Shown in pieces: positions 17,572 to 26,110 of a DNA stretch of 64,000 nt. The translations under genes were made by a program, and so were the position numbers. This DNA comes from an uncultured Eubacteriales bacterium. Its GTDB lineage: Bacteria; Bacillota; Clostridia; UBA1381; UMGS1253. The notes beneath the pieces were generated by a model. The model was not told where the DNA came from, searched no databases, and saw nothing but the letters and a program-made list of their open reading frames with translations. How positions within the stretch are numbered: the stretch's first letter is position 1; every line of letters starts with the position of its first letter. The stretch spans positions 62,001-126,000 of the forward strand of contig CABUKE010000005.1 of assembly GCA_902492065.1 (NCBI GenBank), given 5' to 3'.

Positions 17572-19248
17572 ATGAAGGTAATAAAAGGTATTCCGGGCGC
17601 GCCCGGAATCGCGCAGGGGCCGGTCGTGCTCTACCAAAAGAAAACCGGCGGCGCGGCGGCACGCAGCCTGGAGGAAGCGGCGGCGCTATGTCTTGAGAAT
17701 GTGCGCGCACTCTACGATAAGACGCTGCGCGAGCTGGGAGAAGAGCAGGCGAAAATTTTCTCCGCCTATGAGATGCTGCTCGAGGACCCCATGCTCCTCA
17801 TGCCGGTGCAGGCGGCAATTGACGCCGGAACGCCGGCGGCGCAGGCGGCGGTGGAAGAAACAAAAAAACTTAGCGAGGTATTAGCGACCAAAGGCGGCGA
17901 GTATATGCGCCAGCGTGCGGACGATATCAGATATATTGGCGAAATGCTTGCTACCGCCATTTCGGGGGAACAAACCAGCTATGCGCTGCCACAGGGAACA
18001 ACCCCATTCCTGCTTGCAGCGCATGAGCTGACGCCGGTTGACACAATGCAGTTTGACGCGTCGCGGCTGGCGGGCCTTGTGACCGAGCTGGGCGGCGCAA
18101 CATCACACACGGTGATTCTGGCAAAGTCGCTCGGAATCCCGGCGGTTGTTGGTGCTAAGGGAATCATGGAGCAGGCGGAAGAAGGTGCGGAGGGTTTTCT
18201 GGACGGTTATACGGGCGAATTTGTGATTGGCCCGGATGAAAAGACACGCGTAGCTTTTGAAAAAAGAGTAGAGGAAGACCGGCTTTTGCAGGCGCAGATT
18301 AGCACGGTCAAAGACGAGCCGGCCCATACGCTCGACGGGCAGCGTATTTCCGTCTGCATCAACGTCGGCAAGCCGCAGGATATGAAGGGTACGGACGAGA
18401 TCCAGTACGACGGCGTGGGGCTGTTCCGGTCCGAGTTTTTGTACTCGTCGGAAACGAAAAAGCCCACGGTCAGTGAGCAGCAGGAGGCATACCGGCAGGT
18501 AATCGAGGCGGCGGAGCCCAACGCGGTCATCATCCGGACGCTCGACATCGGCGGCGACAAGCAGATTGCCTACCTGGATATGCCGCAGGAGGAGAACCCG
18601 TTTTTAGGCAACCGCGGTATCCGGCTCTGTCTCCAAAACCGGGAAATCTTTGAGGAGCAGTTAGAGGCAGTTTTGACCGCGGCGGCGGATAAGCGTGTGA
18701 AAATCATGCTCCCGATGGTGACGAGCCTCCATGAGATTAAAGATACGCGGGAGATTCTGGAGCAGGTACGGGCACGGCTGGAGCAGGCGGGTACATCCTA
18801 CTGCAAAGATGTCCAGCTTGGCATTATGATTGAAACGCCGGCAAGCGCCATTCTGGCGCAGCAGCTTGCAAGGCACTGTGACTTTTTCAGCATTGGTACA
18901 AACGACCTGGTGCAGTACATCATGTCGGCGGACCGCGGCAACGCGCAGGTACAAAACGTATATAACCCGTGCCATCCGGCCGTACTGCGGATGCTTGCCC
19001 ATGTGATTGAAGCGGGCGCACAGGCGGGAATCGAGGTCAGCGTATGCGGCGATTTGGCGGCGGACTTACGCTTTACGAAGCTGCTTTTGGGCTTTGGGCT
19101 TAAAAAATTCAGCGTTCCGCTCCCCATGGTAGGACGAATCAAGTACAAAATCCGCAACACGGATTTAAAGGATGCGCGCGCACTTGCCGAGCAGGTGCTG
19201 GCGCAGGAGGATGAAGCAGTTATTTCAGAAATGTTGGAGGAGGCATGA
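17572..19248 (+). CDS. ptsI: PTS enzyme I
   Basis: 558 residues, slightly shorter than the usual 570-575. N-terminal GIPGAPGIAQG, active-site His179 in GGATSHTVILAKSLGIPAVVG (about 174-194), C-terminal PEP-binding motifs IRTLDIGGDK, FLGNRGIRL, PMV, SIGTNDLVQY and the Cys region VCGDLAAD. The last reads CGD where most enzyme I proteins have CGE. It transfers phosphate from PEP to HPr. The stop overlaps the EIIA start (ATGA). Confidence 0.93.
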   Translation: MKVIKGIPGAPGIAQGPVVLYQKKTGGAAARSLEEAAALCLENVRALYDKTLRELGEEQAKIFSAYEMLLEDPMLLMPVQAAIDAGTPAAQAAVEETKKLSEVLATKGGEYMRQRADDIRYIGEMLATAISGEQTSYALPQGTTPFLLAAHELTPVDTMQFDASRLAGLVTELGGATSHTVILAKSLGIPAVVGAKGIMEQAEEGAEGFLDGYTGEFVIGPDEKTRVAFEKRVEEDRLLQAQISTVKDEPAHTLDGQRISVCINVGKPQDMKGTDEIQYDGVGLFRSEFLYSSETKKPTVSEQQEAYRQVIEAAEPNAVIIRTLDIGGDKQIAYLDMPQEENPFLGNRGIRLCLQNREIFEEQLEAVLTAAADKRVKIMLPMVTSLHEIKDTREILEQVRARLEQAGTSYCKDVQLGIMIETPASAILAQQLARHCDFFSIGTNDLVQYIMSADRGNAQVQNVYNPCHPAVLRMLAHVIEAGAQAGIEVSVCGDLAADLRFTKLLLGFGLKKFSVPLPMVGRIKYKIRNTDLKDARALAEQVLAQEDEAVISEMLEEA

Positions 19249-19706
19249 GCATGGCAATCGCAGACGTATTGAAAAAAGAACACATTAAGTTAGACATAGC
19301 AGGCAACACAAAAGAACAGGTGCTCGACGAGCTGGCAGACGTGCTGATGAACAGCGGCGCGCTGACGGATAAGAAGGCGTTTTTGGATGACGTATACGAG
19401 CGCGAGGCGGTGTCCTCGACCGGCATTGGAAACGGAATCGCCATCCCGCACGGCAAGTCGAAGTTTGTAAAGGAAACAACGGTGGCGATTGGGCGTGTTA
19501 AGAGCGGTGTGACCGATTGGGAGACGTTTGACGACGCACCGGTGACGCTGGTCGTTCTGCTGGCGGTCGACGAAGCGGATAAGACAGGCGGCCATGTGCG
19601 GCTGCTTTCGTCCATGGCGCGCAAGCTTGCCAACGCACAGACGTGCGAGCGGCTGACAAAGGCTGCAACGCCGGAGGAGATTGTGGAAATCTTTTCCGAG
19701 GAATAA
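19245..19706 (+). CDS. PTS fructose-type EIIA
   Basis: 153 residues of the fructose/mannitol EIIA fold. The phospho-acceptor His is in GNGIAIPHGKS (about 62-72), preceded by REAVSSTGIG. It takes phosphate from HPr and hands it to EIIB. The ATG at 19245 overlaps the enzyme I stop; an ATG two codons later is possible. It resembles the C-terminal domain of the upstream regulator, so both may compete for HPr. Confidence 0.93.
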   Translation: MSMAIADVLKKEHIKLDIAGNTKEQVLDELADVLMNSGALTDKKAFLDDVYEREAVSSTGIGNGIAIPHGKSKFVKETTVAIGRVKSGVTDWETFDDAPVTLVVLLAVDEADKTGGHVRLLSSMARKLANAQTCERLTKAATPEEIVEIFSEE

Positions 19707-19776
19707 TATGTAAAAATGCCTGCGGACGGAGAAAAGCGGCAGGCTAAAAATAAAAGGCAGAAAGGAGCAAATAACC

Positions 19777-20088
19777 ATGAAAATCGTAGGAATTGCAGCA
19801 TGTACATCCGGCATTGCCCACACGTACATCGCAAAGGAAAAACTCGTAAGCGCGGCGACGGAGCTGGGACACGAGGTACACATTGAAACGCAGGGTACCA
19901 TCGGCACGGAGGACGAACTCACCGCAAAGGACATTGCGGCGGCGGACGTTGTTATCATTGCGGCGGACATCAAGGTGGGCGGCAAGGAGCGGTTCAAGGG
20001 AAAGCGCATCGTCGAGGTGCCGACCCACATTGCAATCAAGTCGCCGAAGGCGCTGATTAACAAAATTCAAACGGATTTAGGCTTGTAA
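19777..20088 (+). CDS. PTS fructose-type EIIB
   Basis: 103 residues. The signature ACTSGIAHTYIAKEKL with the phospho-Cys at position 9 is the fructose EIIB motif (usual ACPTGIAHT; here Pro is replaced by Thr-Ser order). AAAGGAG precedes the ATG. A stand-alone EIIB, as in split fructose-family systems, followed by its EIIC. Confidence 0.93.
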   Translation: MKIVGIAACTSGIAHTYIAKEKLVSAATELGHEVHIETQGTIGTEDELTAKDIAAADVVIIAADIKVGGKERFKGKRIVEVPTHIAIKSPKALINKIQTDLGL

Positions 20089-20128
20089 AAAAAATGAAGC
20101 CGCAGACGCGGCGGACAGGAGGAAGGTT

Positions 20129-21208
20129 ATGTGGAAGAAGTTACAGATTAAGAAACACGCCTTAACAGGTATTTCGTTTATGCTCCCTCTGGTTGTTGCA
20201 TCCGGTTTGCTCATTGCAATCGGAAACATCTTCGGCGGGAACCCGGCGACTATCACGGATTATAAAGCGGGTTATAACATTTGGCAGGCGGCGGTAACGC
20301 TCGGCGTATACGGTATGCAGCTCCTGCCCGGCGTTATGGGCGCGGCAATTGCGTACTCGATTGCGGACCGGCCCGGTATCGCGCCCGGTTTGTTAATGGG
20401 TATGATTGCGCAGAACATGGGCGCCGGCTTCTTAGGCGGTATGCTCGGCGGTTATCTGGCGGGTTATTTTGTAGAAATTCTGAAAAAGTATTTGAAGGTG
20501 CCGAAGTGGGCGCAGGGCCTCATGCCCATGATGATTATTCCGCTCATTACGTCGGTCGTAATCGGACTTATCATGTTCTTTGTCATCGGCGGCCCGATTG
20601 CGTGGGCGTCTGAGATGCTGGAAACATTCCTTGTCAACATGCAGAGCGGCTCGAAGGCGGTCTTTGGTGCAATTATGGGCGCAATGGCGGCGTTCGACTT
20701 CGGCGGCCCGGTCAACAAGGTTGCGTCCCTGTTTGCAGACGGCCTTCTGATGGACGGCGTATATGGCCCGGAGGCAGTCAAGATTTGCGCTTCCATGATT
20801 CCGCCGTTCGGCGTGGCACTGTCCTGGCTCATTAAGCGGTCGCGCTACTCCAAGCGGGAAACGGACAACATTAAGGTTGCATTCCCGATGGGCATTTGCA
20901 TGATTACGGAGGGTGTTATCCCGATTGCAGCAGTTGATCCGATCCGCGTTATCGCGTCCTGCTCCATCGGTGCGGCGGTTGGCGGCGCAATCTGCATGGT
21001 GCTCGACGTTGGCTCGATGGTGCCGTCCGGCGGTATGTTCATCGTACCGGCCATGATTAACCCGTGGGGCTTCATGCTCGCCCTGACGGCAGGCACAATT
21101 GTAACGGCTGTGCTGCTCGTCCTGCTCAAGAAGGATGCAAAGGACGACCCAATCAAAATTGAGGAGGAAGAGGAGGACGCAGACCTCTCCGGTATCAAAA
21201 TCAGCTAA
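20129..21208 (+). CDS. PTS fructose-type EIIC permease
   Basis: 359 residues, about nine hydrophobic segments. KKHALTGISFMLPLVVASGLL is the family start, with GMLGGYLAGYFVE, DFGGPVNKVA and EGVIPIAAVDP segments in the transport core. The C-terminus ends in an acidic tail (EEEEEDADLSG). It imports and phosphorylates a ketose-type sugar with EIIB. The exact sugar is not readable; fructose, tagatose or a related ketose fits the downstream aldolases. Confidence 0.92.
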   Translation: MWKKLQIKKHALTGISFMLPLVVASGLLIAIGNIFGGNPATITDYKAGYNIWQAAVTLGVYGMQLLPGVMGAAIAYSIADRPGIAPGLLMGMIAQNMGAGFLGGMLGGYLAGYFVEILKKYLKVPKWAQGLMPMMIIPLITSVVIGLIMFFVIGGPIAWASEMLETFLVNMQSGSKAVFGAIMGAMAAFDFGGPVNKVASLFADGLLMDGVYGPEAVKICASMIPPFGVALSWLIKRSRYSKRETDNIKVAFPMGICMITEGVIPIAAVDPIRVIASCSIGAAVGGAICMVLDVGSMVPSGGMFIVPAMINPWGFMLALTAGTIVTAVLLVLLKKDAKDDPIKIEEEEEDADLSGIKIS

Positions 21209-21226
21209 CGAAGGAGTAGGATTGAC

Positions 21227-22087
21227 ATGTATGTATCCATGAAAGAAATGCTTGACGCGGCGAACAAAGGCGGCTACGCGGTTATGGCAATCAACTGCTT
21301 TAACCTCGAGACTGCGCGCAGCGTCATCCGGGCCGCAGAAGCGGAAAACGCCCCTATCATCATTAACATCTTTGCCGACCATCTGCTTACGCACAGCGAC
21401 AGCGAGCTGATTACTCCCATTGTCAGGACACTGGCGCAGCGCGCGAGCGTGGACGTGGCGCTCAACCTCGACCACGGGCAGGAGGCAGACTATATCAAAA
21501 AAGCTGTGGACGATGGTTTCTCGTCGGTCATGGTTGACGCGTCCCGCTTTGACCTGAAAGGCAATATCAAAATGACGAAGGAGCTGGCCGACTACGCCCA
21601 TGCCCGCGGTGTGAGTGTTGAAGGCGAGATTGGCTGCCTCGGCGCAAGCGAGGACGGCAAGTTCACGCAGGATGCGATGTACACCGACCCGGAACAGGCG
21701 AAGGAGTTTGTGGAACGGACAGGCATCGACGCGTTGGCGGTTTCGATTGGTACGTCGCACGGGAACTATCCGGACGGTATGGTGCCGAAGTTCGATATTG
21801 AGCGGCTCAAAAAAATTAAAGAGCTGACGGGCGCACCACTCGTGCTGCATGGCGGCTCCGGCTCCGGCGAGGAGAACATCCGCGCTTCGGTTGCAAACGG
21901 TATCAATAAAATCAACGTCGGCTGCGACTTTATGAACGCCAACCGTGATGCGACGGCAAAGATTCTCAAAGACAATCCGCAGATCAACTATTTTGACCTG
22001 ATCCATCAGGTGGAACAGGACAGCTCTGAGTTGGTGCGGTACTATATAAGGCTTGCGGGCTCAAACGGAAAGGCCCGCAAAGAATAA
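21227..22087 (+). CDS. Class II ketose-phosphate aldolase (first copy)
   Basis: 286 residues of the class II, zinc-dependent FBP/tagatose aldolase family. Zinc and substrate motifs: NLDHG (about 82), VEGEIG, SIGTSHGNYP and VLHGGSGSGEE, then INKINVGCD. It likely cleaves a ketose-1-phosphate or bisphosphate to dihydroxyacetone phosphate and an aldehyde. Located 18 bases after EIIC. It differs substantially from the second aldolase, so the pair is not a recent duplication. Confidence 0.9.
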   Translation: MYVSMKEMLDAANKGGYAVMAINCFNLETARSVIRAAEAENAPIIINIFADHLLTHSDSELITPIVRTLAQRASVDVALNLDHGQEADYIKKAVDDGFSSVMVDASRFDLKGNIKMTKELADYAHARGVSVEGEIGCLGASEDGKFTQDAMYTDPEQAKEFVERTGIDALAVSIGTSHGNYPDGMVPKFDIERLKKIKELTGAPLVLHGGSGSGEENIRASVANGINKINVGCDFMNANRDATAKILKDNPQINYFDLIHQVEQDSSELVRYYIRLAGSNGKARKE

Positions 22088-22114
22088 AAAGTGTGTGAAA
22101 GGGAGGAATTTATT

Positions 22115-22981
22115 ATGTTAATGAATATGAAAGAGCTGCTCGCAGTAGCAGACAAAAACGAATTTGCAGTGCCGGCCTTTAATATTGGCAGCGGGTCAAT
22201 CCTGCGCGGCGTTATTGAGAGCGCCAATGAGAAAAATGCACCGGTGATTCTCGCCATCCACCCGACGGAGCTGGAGTTCTTGGGCGACAGCTTCATCAAG
22301 ACGTGTATCGACGAGGCGCACAAGTCGCGCGTGCCGATGGTCATCCATCTCGACCACGGCGGCAAGTTTGAAGAAGTGCTGCGTGCAATCCGCTGCGGCT
22401 TCACTTCAGTTATGATTGACGCGTCGCACATGTCGTACGAGGACAATGTGGCGATTACGAAGAAGGTCGTTGAGGTAGCGCATCCGCTGAATGTTTCCGT
22501 TGAGGCAGAGCTCGGTACCATCGGCAACGTGGGCAACTCGTACGAGGGCGGCGCAGACGAAATCATCTACACCGACCCGGCGCAGGCAAAGGACTTTGTG
22601 GAAAAGACAGGTATCGACACGCTTGCGGTTGCAATCGGTACGGCACACGGCATTTATCCGAAGGATAAAAAGCCGGAGCTGAAGCTCGATTTGCTCAAGA
22701 CCATCCGCGACACGGTCAACATCCCGCTCGTGCTGCATGGCGGCTCCAGCAATCCGGACAAGGAGATTGCCGAGTCGGTTAAGATTGGTATTTCAAAAAT
22801 TAACATTTCCAGCGATATCAAGGAGGCGTTTTACCAGAAGTACCGCGAGGTACTGGCGGAGAACCCCGACTGGCGCGAGCCGAACACGATCGACCCGCCG
22901 TGCATCGAGGAAATGAAGAAGGTCATCGAGTTCAAGATGAATCTGTTCAACGACATCGGCAAGGCAGAGCTTTATAAATAA
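22115..22981 (+). CDS. Class II ketose-phosphate aldolase (second copy)
   Basis: 288 residues, same family: HLDHGGKFEE, VEAELGTIG, AIGTAHGIYPKDKKP, VLHGGSSNPDKE, ISKINISSD. The KDKKPELKLDLL and C-terminal REPNTIDPPC segments mark the longer GatY/KbaY/YdjI-like branch. The ATG at 22115 follows GGGAGGA; an earlier in-frame start at 22091 lacks a site. It ends the PTS operon, before a strong terminator. Two related but distinct aldolases suggest two substrates or two subunits. Confidence 0.9.
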   Translation: MLMNMKELLAVADKNEFAVPAFNIGSGSILRGVIESANEKNAPVILAIHPTELEFLGDSFIKTCIDEAHKSRVPMVIHLDHGGKFEEVLRAIRCGFTSVMIDASHMSYEDNVAITKKVVEVAHPLNVSVEAELGTIGNVGNSYEGGADEIIYTDPAQAKDFVEKTGIDTLAVAIGTAHGIYPKDKKPELKLDLLKTIRDTVNIPLVLHGGSSNPDKEIAESVKIGISKINISSDIKEAFYQKYREVLAENPDWREPNTIDPPCIEEMKKVIEFKMNLFNDIGKAELYK

Positions 22982-23028
22982 AGCGCGCTATCCAGCCTCC
23001 CCCCTCACGGCAGGCTGTAGCGATATGG

Positions 23029-23060
23029 GCGCCCGCAGACAATGCGGGCGCTTTATTTTT
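23029..23060 (+). terminator. Terminator of the PTS-aldolase operon
   Basis: GCGCCCGCA/TGCGGGCGC stem with a 5-nt loop followed by TTTATTTTT. Confidence 0.9.
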
Positions 23061-23150
23061 GTGCAGCGATCCATCATTTCAGGTTTGTGAAATTCTGATT
23101 AAAAAACGATAACACGCGGCGGACACTTTTCTAACAATTCCGGGATTCGG

Positions 23151-23179
23151 TTGTAACGCCTTTCCAGCCGTGGTACACT
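23151..23179 (+). promoter_or_regulatory. Promoter of the secreted 909-residue protein
   Basis: TTGTAA, 17-nt spacer, TACACT; the start codon is about 35 bases after the expected transcription start. Confidence 0.6.
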
Positions 23180-23220
23180 GTAAATAGGAAAATACCGTAC
23201 TCTGACAAGGGGGGATATCT

Positions 23221-25950
23221 TTGTATAAAAAAATCAGCTTAGTAGTTCTGCTATTGTCCCTTGCCTTCTGTTTTGGAACTGCGGCGGCACAGCAGCCGCC
23301 CATTGAGGTCGAGTTTGATAAGACAGGCGGCGGACAGTGGATTTACTGTAACAATCCGGAGTTTGTGTATGAATCGGATTTGTCCACCATTGAAAACCCA
23401 AACGCGACCTATATGATGAAGAACGAGGCGCTTGCACCGGACAATTATTCTGTGTTTTACTGCTTCTACAACTGGAATATGTTTGACATTGAGGCAGATA
23501 TCGAGTTTGTGGCACAGGAGGACAGTGTGATTACAATTCGTTCAGCGGGGTTTTATCTGCCGCAGGGGTACGAGTTTTGGGACTGTATTCCAACATGGTC
23601 GGACTATCTGGGCATAAACATCAAAACGCTTAACCGCTACGCCCAGAGCGTGCCCTTTACCGGGGAAACCGGCCTGCCAAAGACCATCACGCTCAAAAAG
23701 GGCGAGCGCGACTGGGTCGGAAAATACATCTACAACTACGATGTGGTGCGGCCGCATATGACCTTTAACATGCTGGTCGACTTTACAATTGAGTCGGGCA
23801 GCGTGGACGTAAACTTTGCTGGGCTCAAGCACTACGGTATGCTTAACGACCGGAGCTATCACAACCCGAATGCGGCTCCGGGCAAATATAACAAGGACAC
23901 CTCCGTAAAGGGGATTGAAACACAGTCGCTCCCGGTGGTGGAGGCCGATTTGGAGGTTGTGATTGACGCGGACACGCCGAACGGCGAAAACCTTCCGGTC
24001 AAGGTATACAACCAGTTCTACAACGACGGCAATGTTGTGCCCTACTGGACGACAAATATTAATCCCTCGCGCGACGCGTACCGCCTCAGCAAGGATACCG
24101 CGGCCGGCTCTGACATGCTCACGCTCGAGTACCGCGACGACTCCAAGCTGGACTACTACGGGCCGGACGTCCCGCAGAGCGAGCGCAACAACGTATGGCT
24201 GTTTGACATCTATCACCACAATACGCTCGGCTATGAGGCGGGAATGCCATGGGACGCAGCGACGCATGTGCCCAACGCCCCAAATGGAAACACGCTCGAC
24301 CCCGATAACCCGCCGAATTTGGACTATGAGTTCAATCTCGGCAACTTCGGCGTTACAAGCCGTTATAACCTCACGGTGATTAACCTTGACACAAAGCCGC
24401 GGACGCTCAATTACATACTGGAAACCTCGCTGTCGAGCAACATTGTCATTGTGCGCGACCAGCACGGCAATATGCTGAACCCTTATACGCACAAAACGGC
24501 GGACCCGTTTGCACTCTGCAAGGGAATCAACTCGGAGAAAAAAGAGGACTGCATGTTCAGCACAGAGGTGCTGCCCGGGCAGACGAAAACCTTTATCCTT
24601 GACGTAATCCTGCCGACAAACTGCTACGGCGGAATCATTAACATTTTGCGTGCGGACGAGTACAAATACCTGCAAGACCCCGGCACAACGCCGTACCCGT
24701 CGTATACGGAGGTCTATCCCTATCTCAATTATTTTTATAACGGCGAAACATACATGAAGTGGGAGGAGGGCTCTCTCTACGAATACGACGAACCGGGATA
24801 TTGGCGCCATGTGCGCCTGCCGGGCAGCGCGGCCATGCTGTTTGCAAACCGCAATGAGGACTTTACGCTTGTTAAGACAAAGAATGGCTATGCCGGCCGC
24901 TTTTGCGGCTGGGACGGGCTGGGGTGGAACATTGCGGCGCGCAACGAGCAGAACAAGGTCTATATTTTTGATGAACATATGAATCTGCTGAGGGAACATG
25001 AATTCCCAGCCTATATTGACAACTTCTATTGCAGCGGCGGCATACTCTACGTACAGGCCGACCAGCAGCAGTACCAGTCGTCCGACTATGTTACCTTTAC
25101 GCCGATGGAGAGCGGCACTACCTTTGCCACGCCAAATGACACGTCGATGTTTCTTTGGAAAAACGGGCAGCTCTACCGGCGCGACAGTGACAAAAGCGAT
25201 GTCCGGCTCCAGTACGAGAGCCGCAGCCCACAGGAATTGTTCTCTGCGGGTGGACTTTTGTACTATCGCAAATCGTGGAAGTCATATTTCACGGACGCAA
25301 ATACACCCAATATTCTGTCCGTGTCGAGCGACGGGGTATACTGGACGGATTTGACCTTCCCGAACGGTTTCTACGAATTGCAGGACGTGACGTATCTGGA
25401 CGGGAAAAGCTATGTGGACTGCCGTTACCAGACCTTCACTTTTGACTATACGCCGGACGATAGCTATGTCAGGGTGCAGGTGGGCGACCGGCTGCTTGGA
25501 TTCGATACGCCGGCAAAGACTGTAAACGATCGGACGATGGTTCCGCTGCGGTTCTTCTTTGAAAGTCTGCAGGCGCAGGTCGGCTGGGACGAAGCGACAC
25601 AGACCGTTACCGTTACGCAGGGAGCCAATACCATAACCCTGCAAATTGGGAGCACGCTTGCCTATGTGAACGGCGTGGAGACCACGCTGGACGTTCCTGC
25701 CTATACGGAAAACGACCGTACCATGATTCCGACCCGGTTTCTTGCAGAGAACCTCGGCTACCGTGTAGAGTGGGATGAAGAGAGCCGGACGGCTACCATA
25801 TCGGAAAAGCCCGTACAGGCGCCAACGCCCACGCCATTACCGACGCAAACACCGCCTCCGTTGCCCTTCCAGGCGGAGGAGGAACAAACGCCTTCCTCTG
25901 TCCCGGACGCTGTGCGAGGCACAGAGGCACAGGACGTTACGGGATCTTGA
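23221..25950 (+). CDS. Large secreted protein with C-terminal copper-amine-oxidase-N-like domain
   Basis: 909 residues from a TTG start behind AAGGGGGG. A signal peptide (MYKKISLVVLLLSLAFCFG) is followed by about 700 residues of beta-rich sequence I do not recognise, then a domain at about 745-865 with paired TVNDRTMVPLRFF and TENDRTMIPTRFL repeats, the stalk-domain motif seen in many Firmicute surface proteins (Cu_amine_oxidN1). The C-terminus is a Pro/Thr-rich spacer. There is no sortase motif or membrane anchor, so it may bind the wall through the repeats. A strong terminator follows. Confidence 0.75.
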   Translation: MYKKISLVVLLLSLAFCFGTAAAQQPPIEVEFDKTGGGQWIYCNNPEFVYESDLSTIENPNATYMMKNEALAPDNYSVFYCFYNWNMFDIEADIEFVAQEDSVITIRSAGFYLPQGYEFWDCIPTWSDYLGINIKTLNRYAQSVPFTGETGLPKTITLKKGERDWVGKYIYNYDVVRPHMTFNMLVDFTIESGSVDVNFAGLKHYGMLNDRSYHNPNAAPGKYNKDTSVKGIETQSLPVVEADLEVVIDADTPNGENLPVKVYNQFYNDGNVVPYWTTNINPSRDAYRLSKDTAAGSDMLTLEYRDDSKLDYYGPDVPQSERNNVWLFDIYHHNTLGYEAGMPWDAATHVPNAPNGNTLDPDNPPNLDYEFNLGNFGVTSRYNLTVINLDTKPRTLNYILETSLSSNIVIVRDQHGNMLNPYTHKTADPFALCKGINSEKKEDCMFSTEVLPGQTKTFILDVILPTNCYGGIINILRADEYKYLQDPGTTPYPSYTEVYPYLNYFYNGETYMKWEEGSLYEYDEPGYWRHVRLPGSAAMLFANRNEDFTLVKTKNGYAGRFCGWDGLGWNIAARNEQNKVYIFDEHMNLLREHEFPAYIDNFYCSGGILYVQADQQQYQSSDYVTFTPMESGTTFATPNDTSMFLWKNGQLYRRDSDKSDVRLQYESRSPQELFSAGGLLYYRKSWKSYFTDANTPNILSVSSDGVYWTDLTFPNGFYELQDVTYLDGKSYVDCRYQTFTFDYTPDDSYVRVQVGDRLLGFDTPAKTVNDRTMVPLRFFFESLQAQVGWDEATQTVTVTQGANTITLQIGSTLAYVNGVETTLDVPAYTENDRTMIPTRFLAENLGYRVEWDEESRTATISEKPVQAPTPTPLPTQTPPPLPFQAEEEQTPSSVPDAVRGTEAQDVTGS

Positions 25951-25951
25951 A

Positions 25952-25991
25952 AGAAGCCGCTGCACCGGTTGCAGCGGCTTCTTGTTTTTTG
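25952..25991 (+). terminator. Terminator after the secreted protein
   Basis: AGAAGCCGCTGCA/TGCAGCGGCTTCT hairpin with a short loop, followed by TGTTTTTT. Confidence 0.9.
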
Positions 25992-26032
25992 CAAAAAAGT
26001 GAGAAATTTTGACGCAGATTTTTTATTTCCTA

Positions 26033-26061
26033 TTTCAATTATACTTTCGTTGTGTTATACT
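26033..26061 (+). promoter_or_regulatory. Extended -10 promoter of the CocE-type hydrolase gene
   Basis: TATACT at 26056-26061 preceded by TG one base upstream (TGTTATACT). The -35 region (TTTCAA) is weak, as allowed for extended -10 promoters. Confidence 0.5.
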
Positions 26062-26110
26062 AAAACCAAATGGAGAAAACATTTTTACTGGAAAATTGGA
26101 GTGTGTTGTC

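Noticed and set aside
19707..19776. GCCTGC/GCAGGC hairpin between EIIA and EIIB as a terminator
   Set aside because: Long loop and no T-run; the genes clearly belong together.
20432..22006. 524-codon minus-strand open frame opposite EIIC and the first aldolase
   Set aside because: Shadow of two strong genes; no start site, low-complexity His/Arg/Asn composition.
22982..23028. CAGCCT/AGGCTG inverted repeat as a separate regulatory element
   Set aside because: Short stem with a long loop just before a much stronger terminator; likely chance or part of the 3' UTR.
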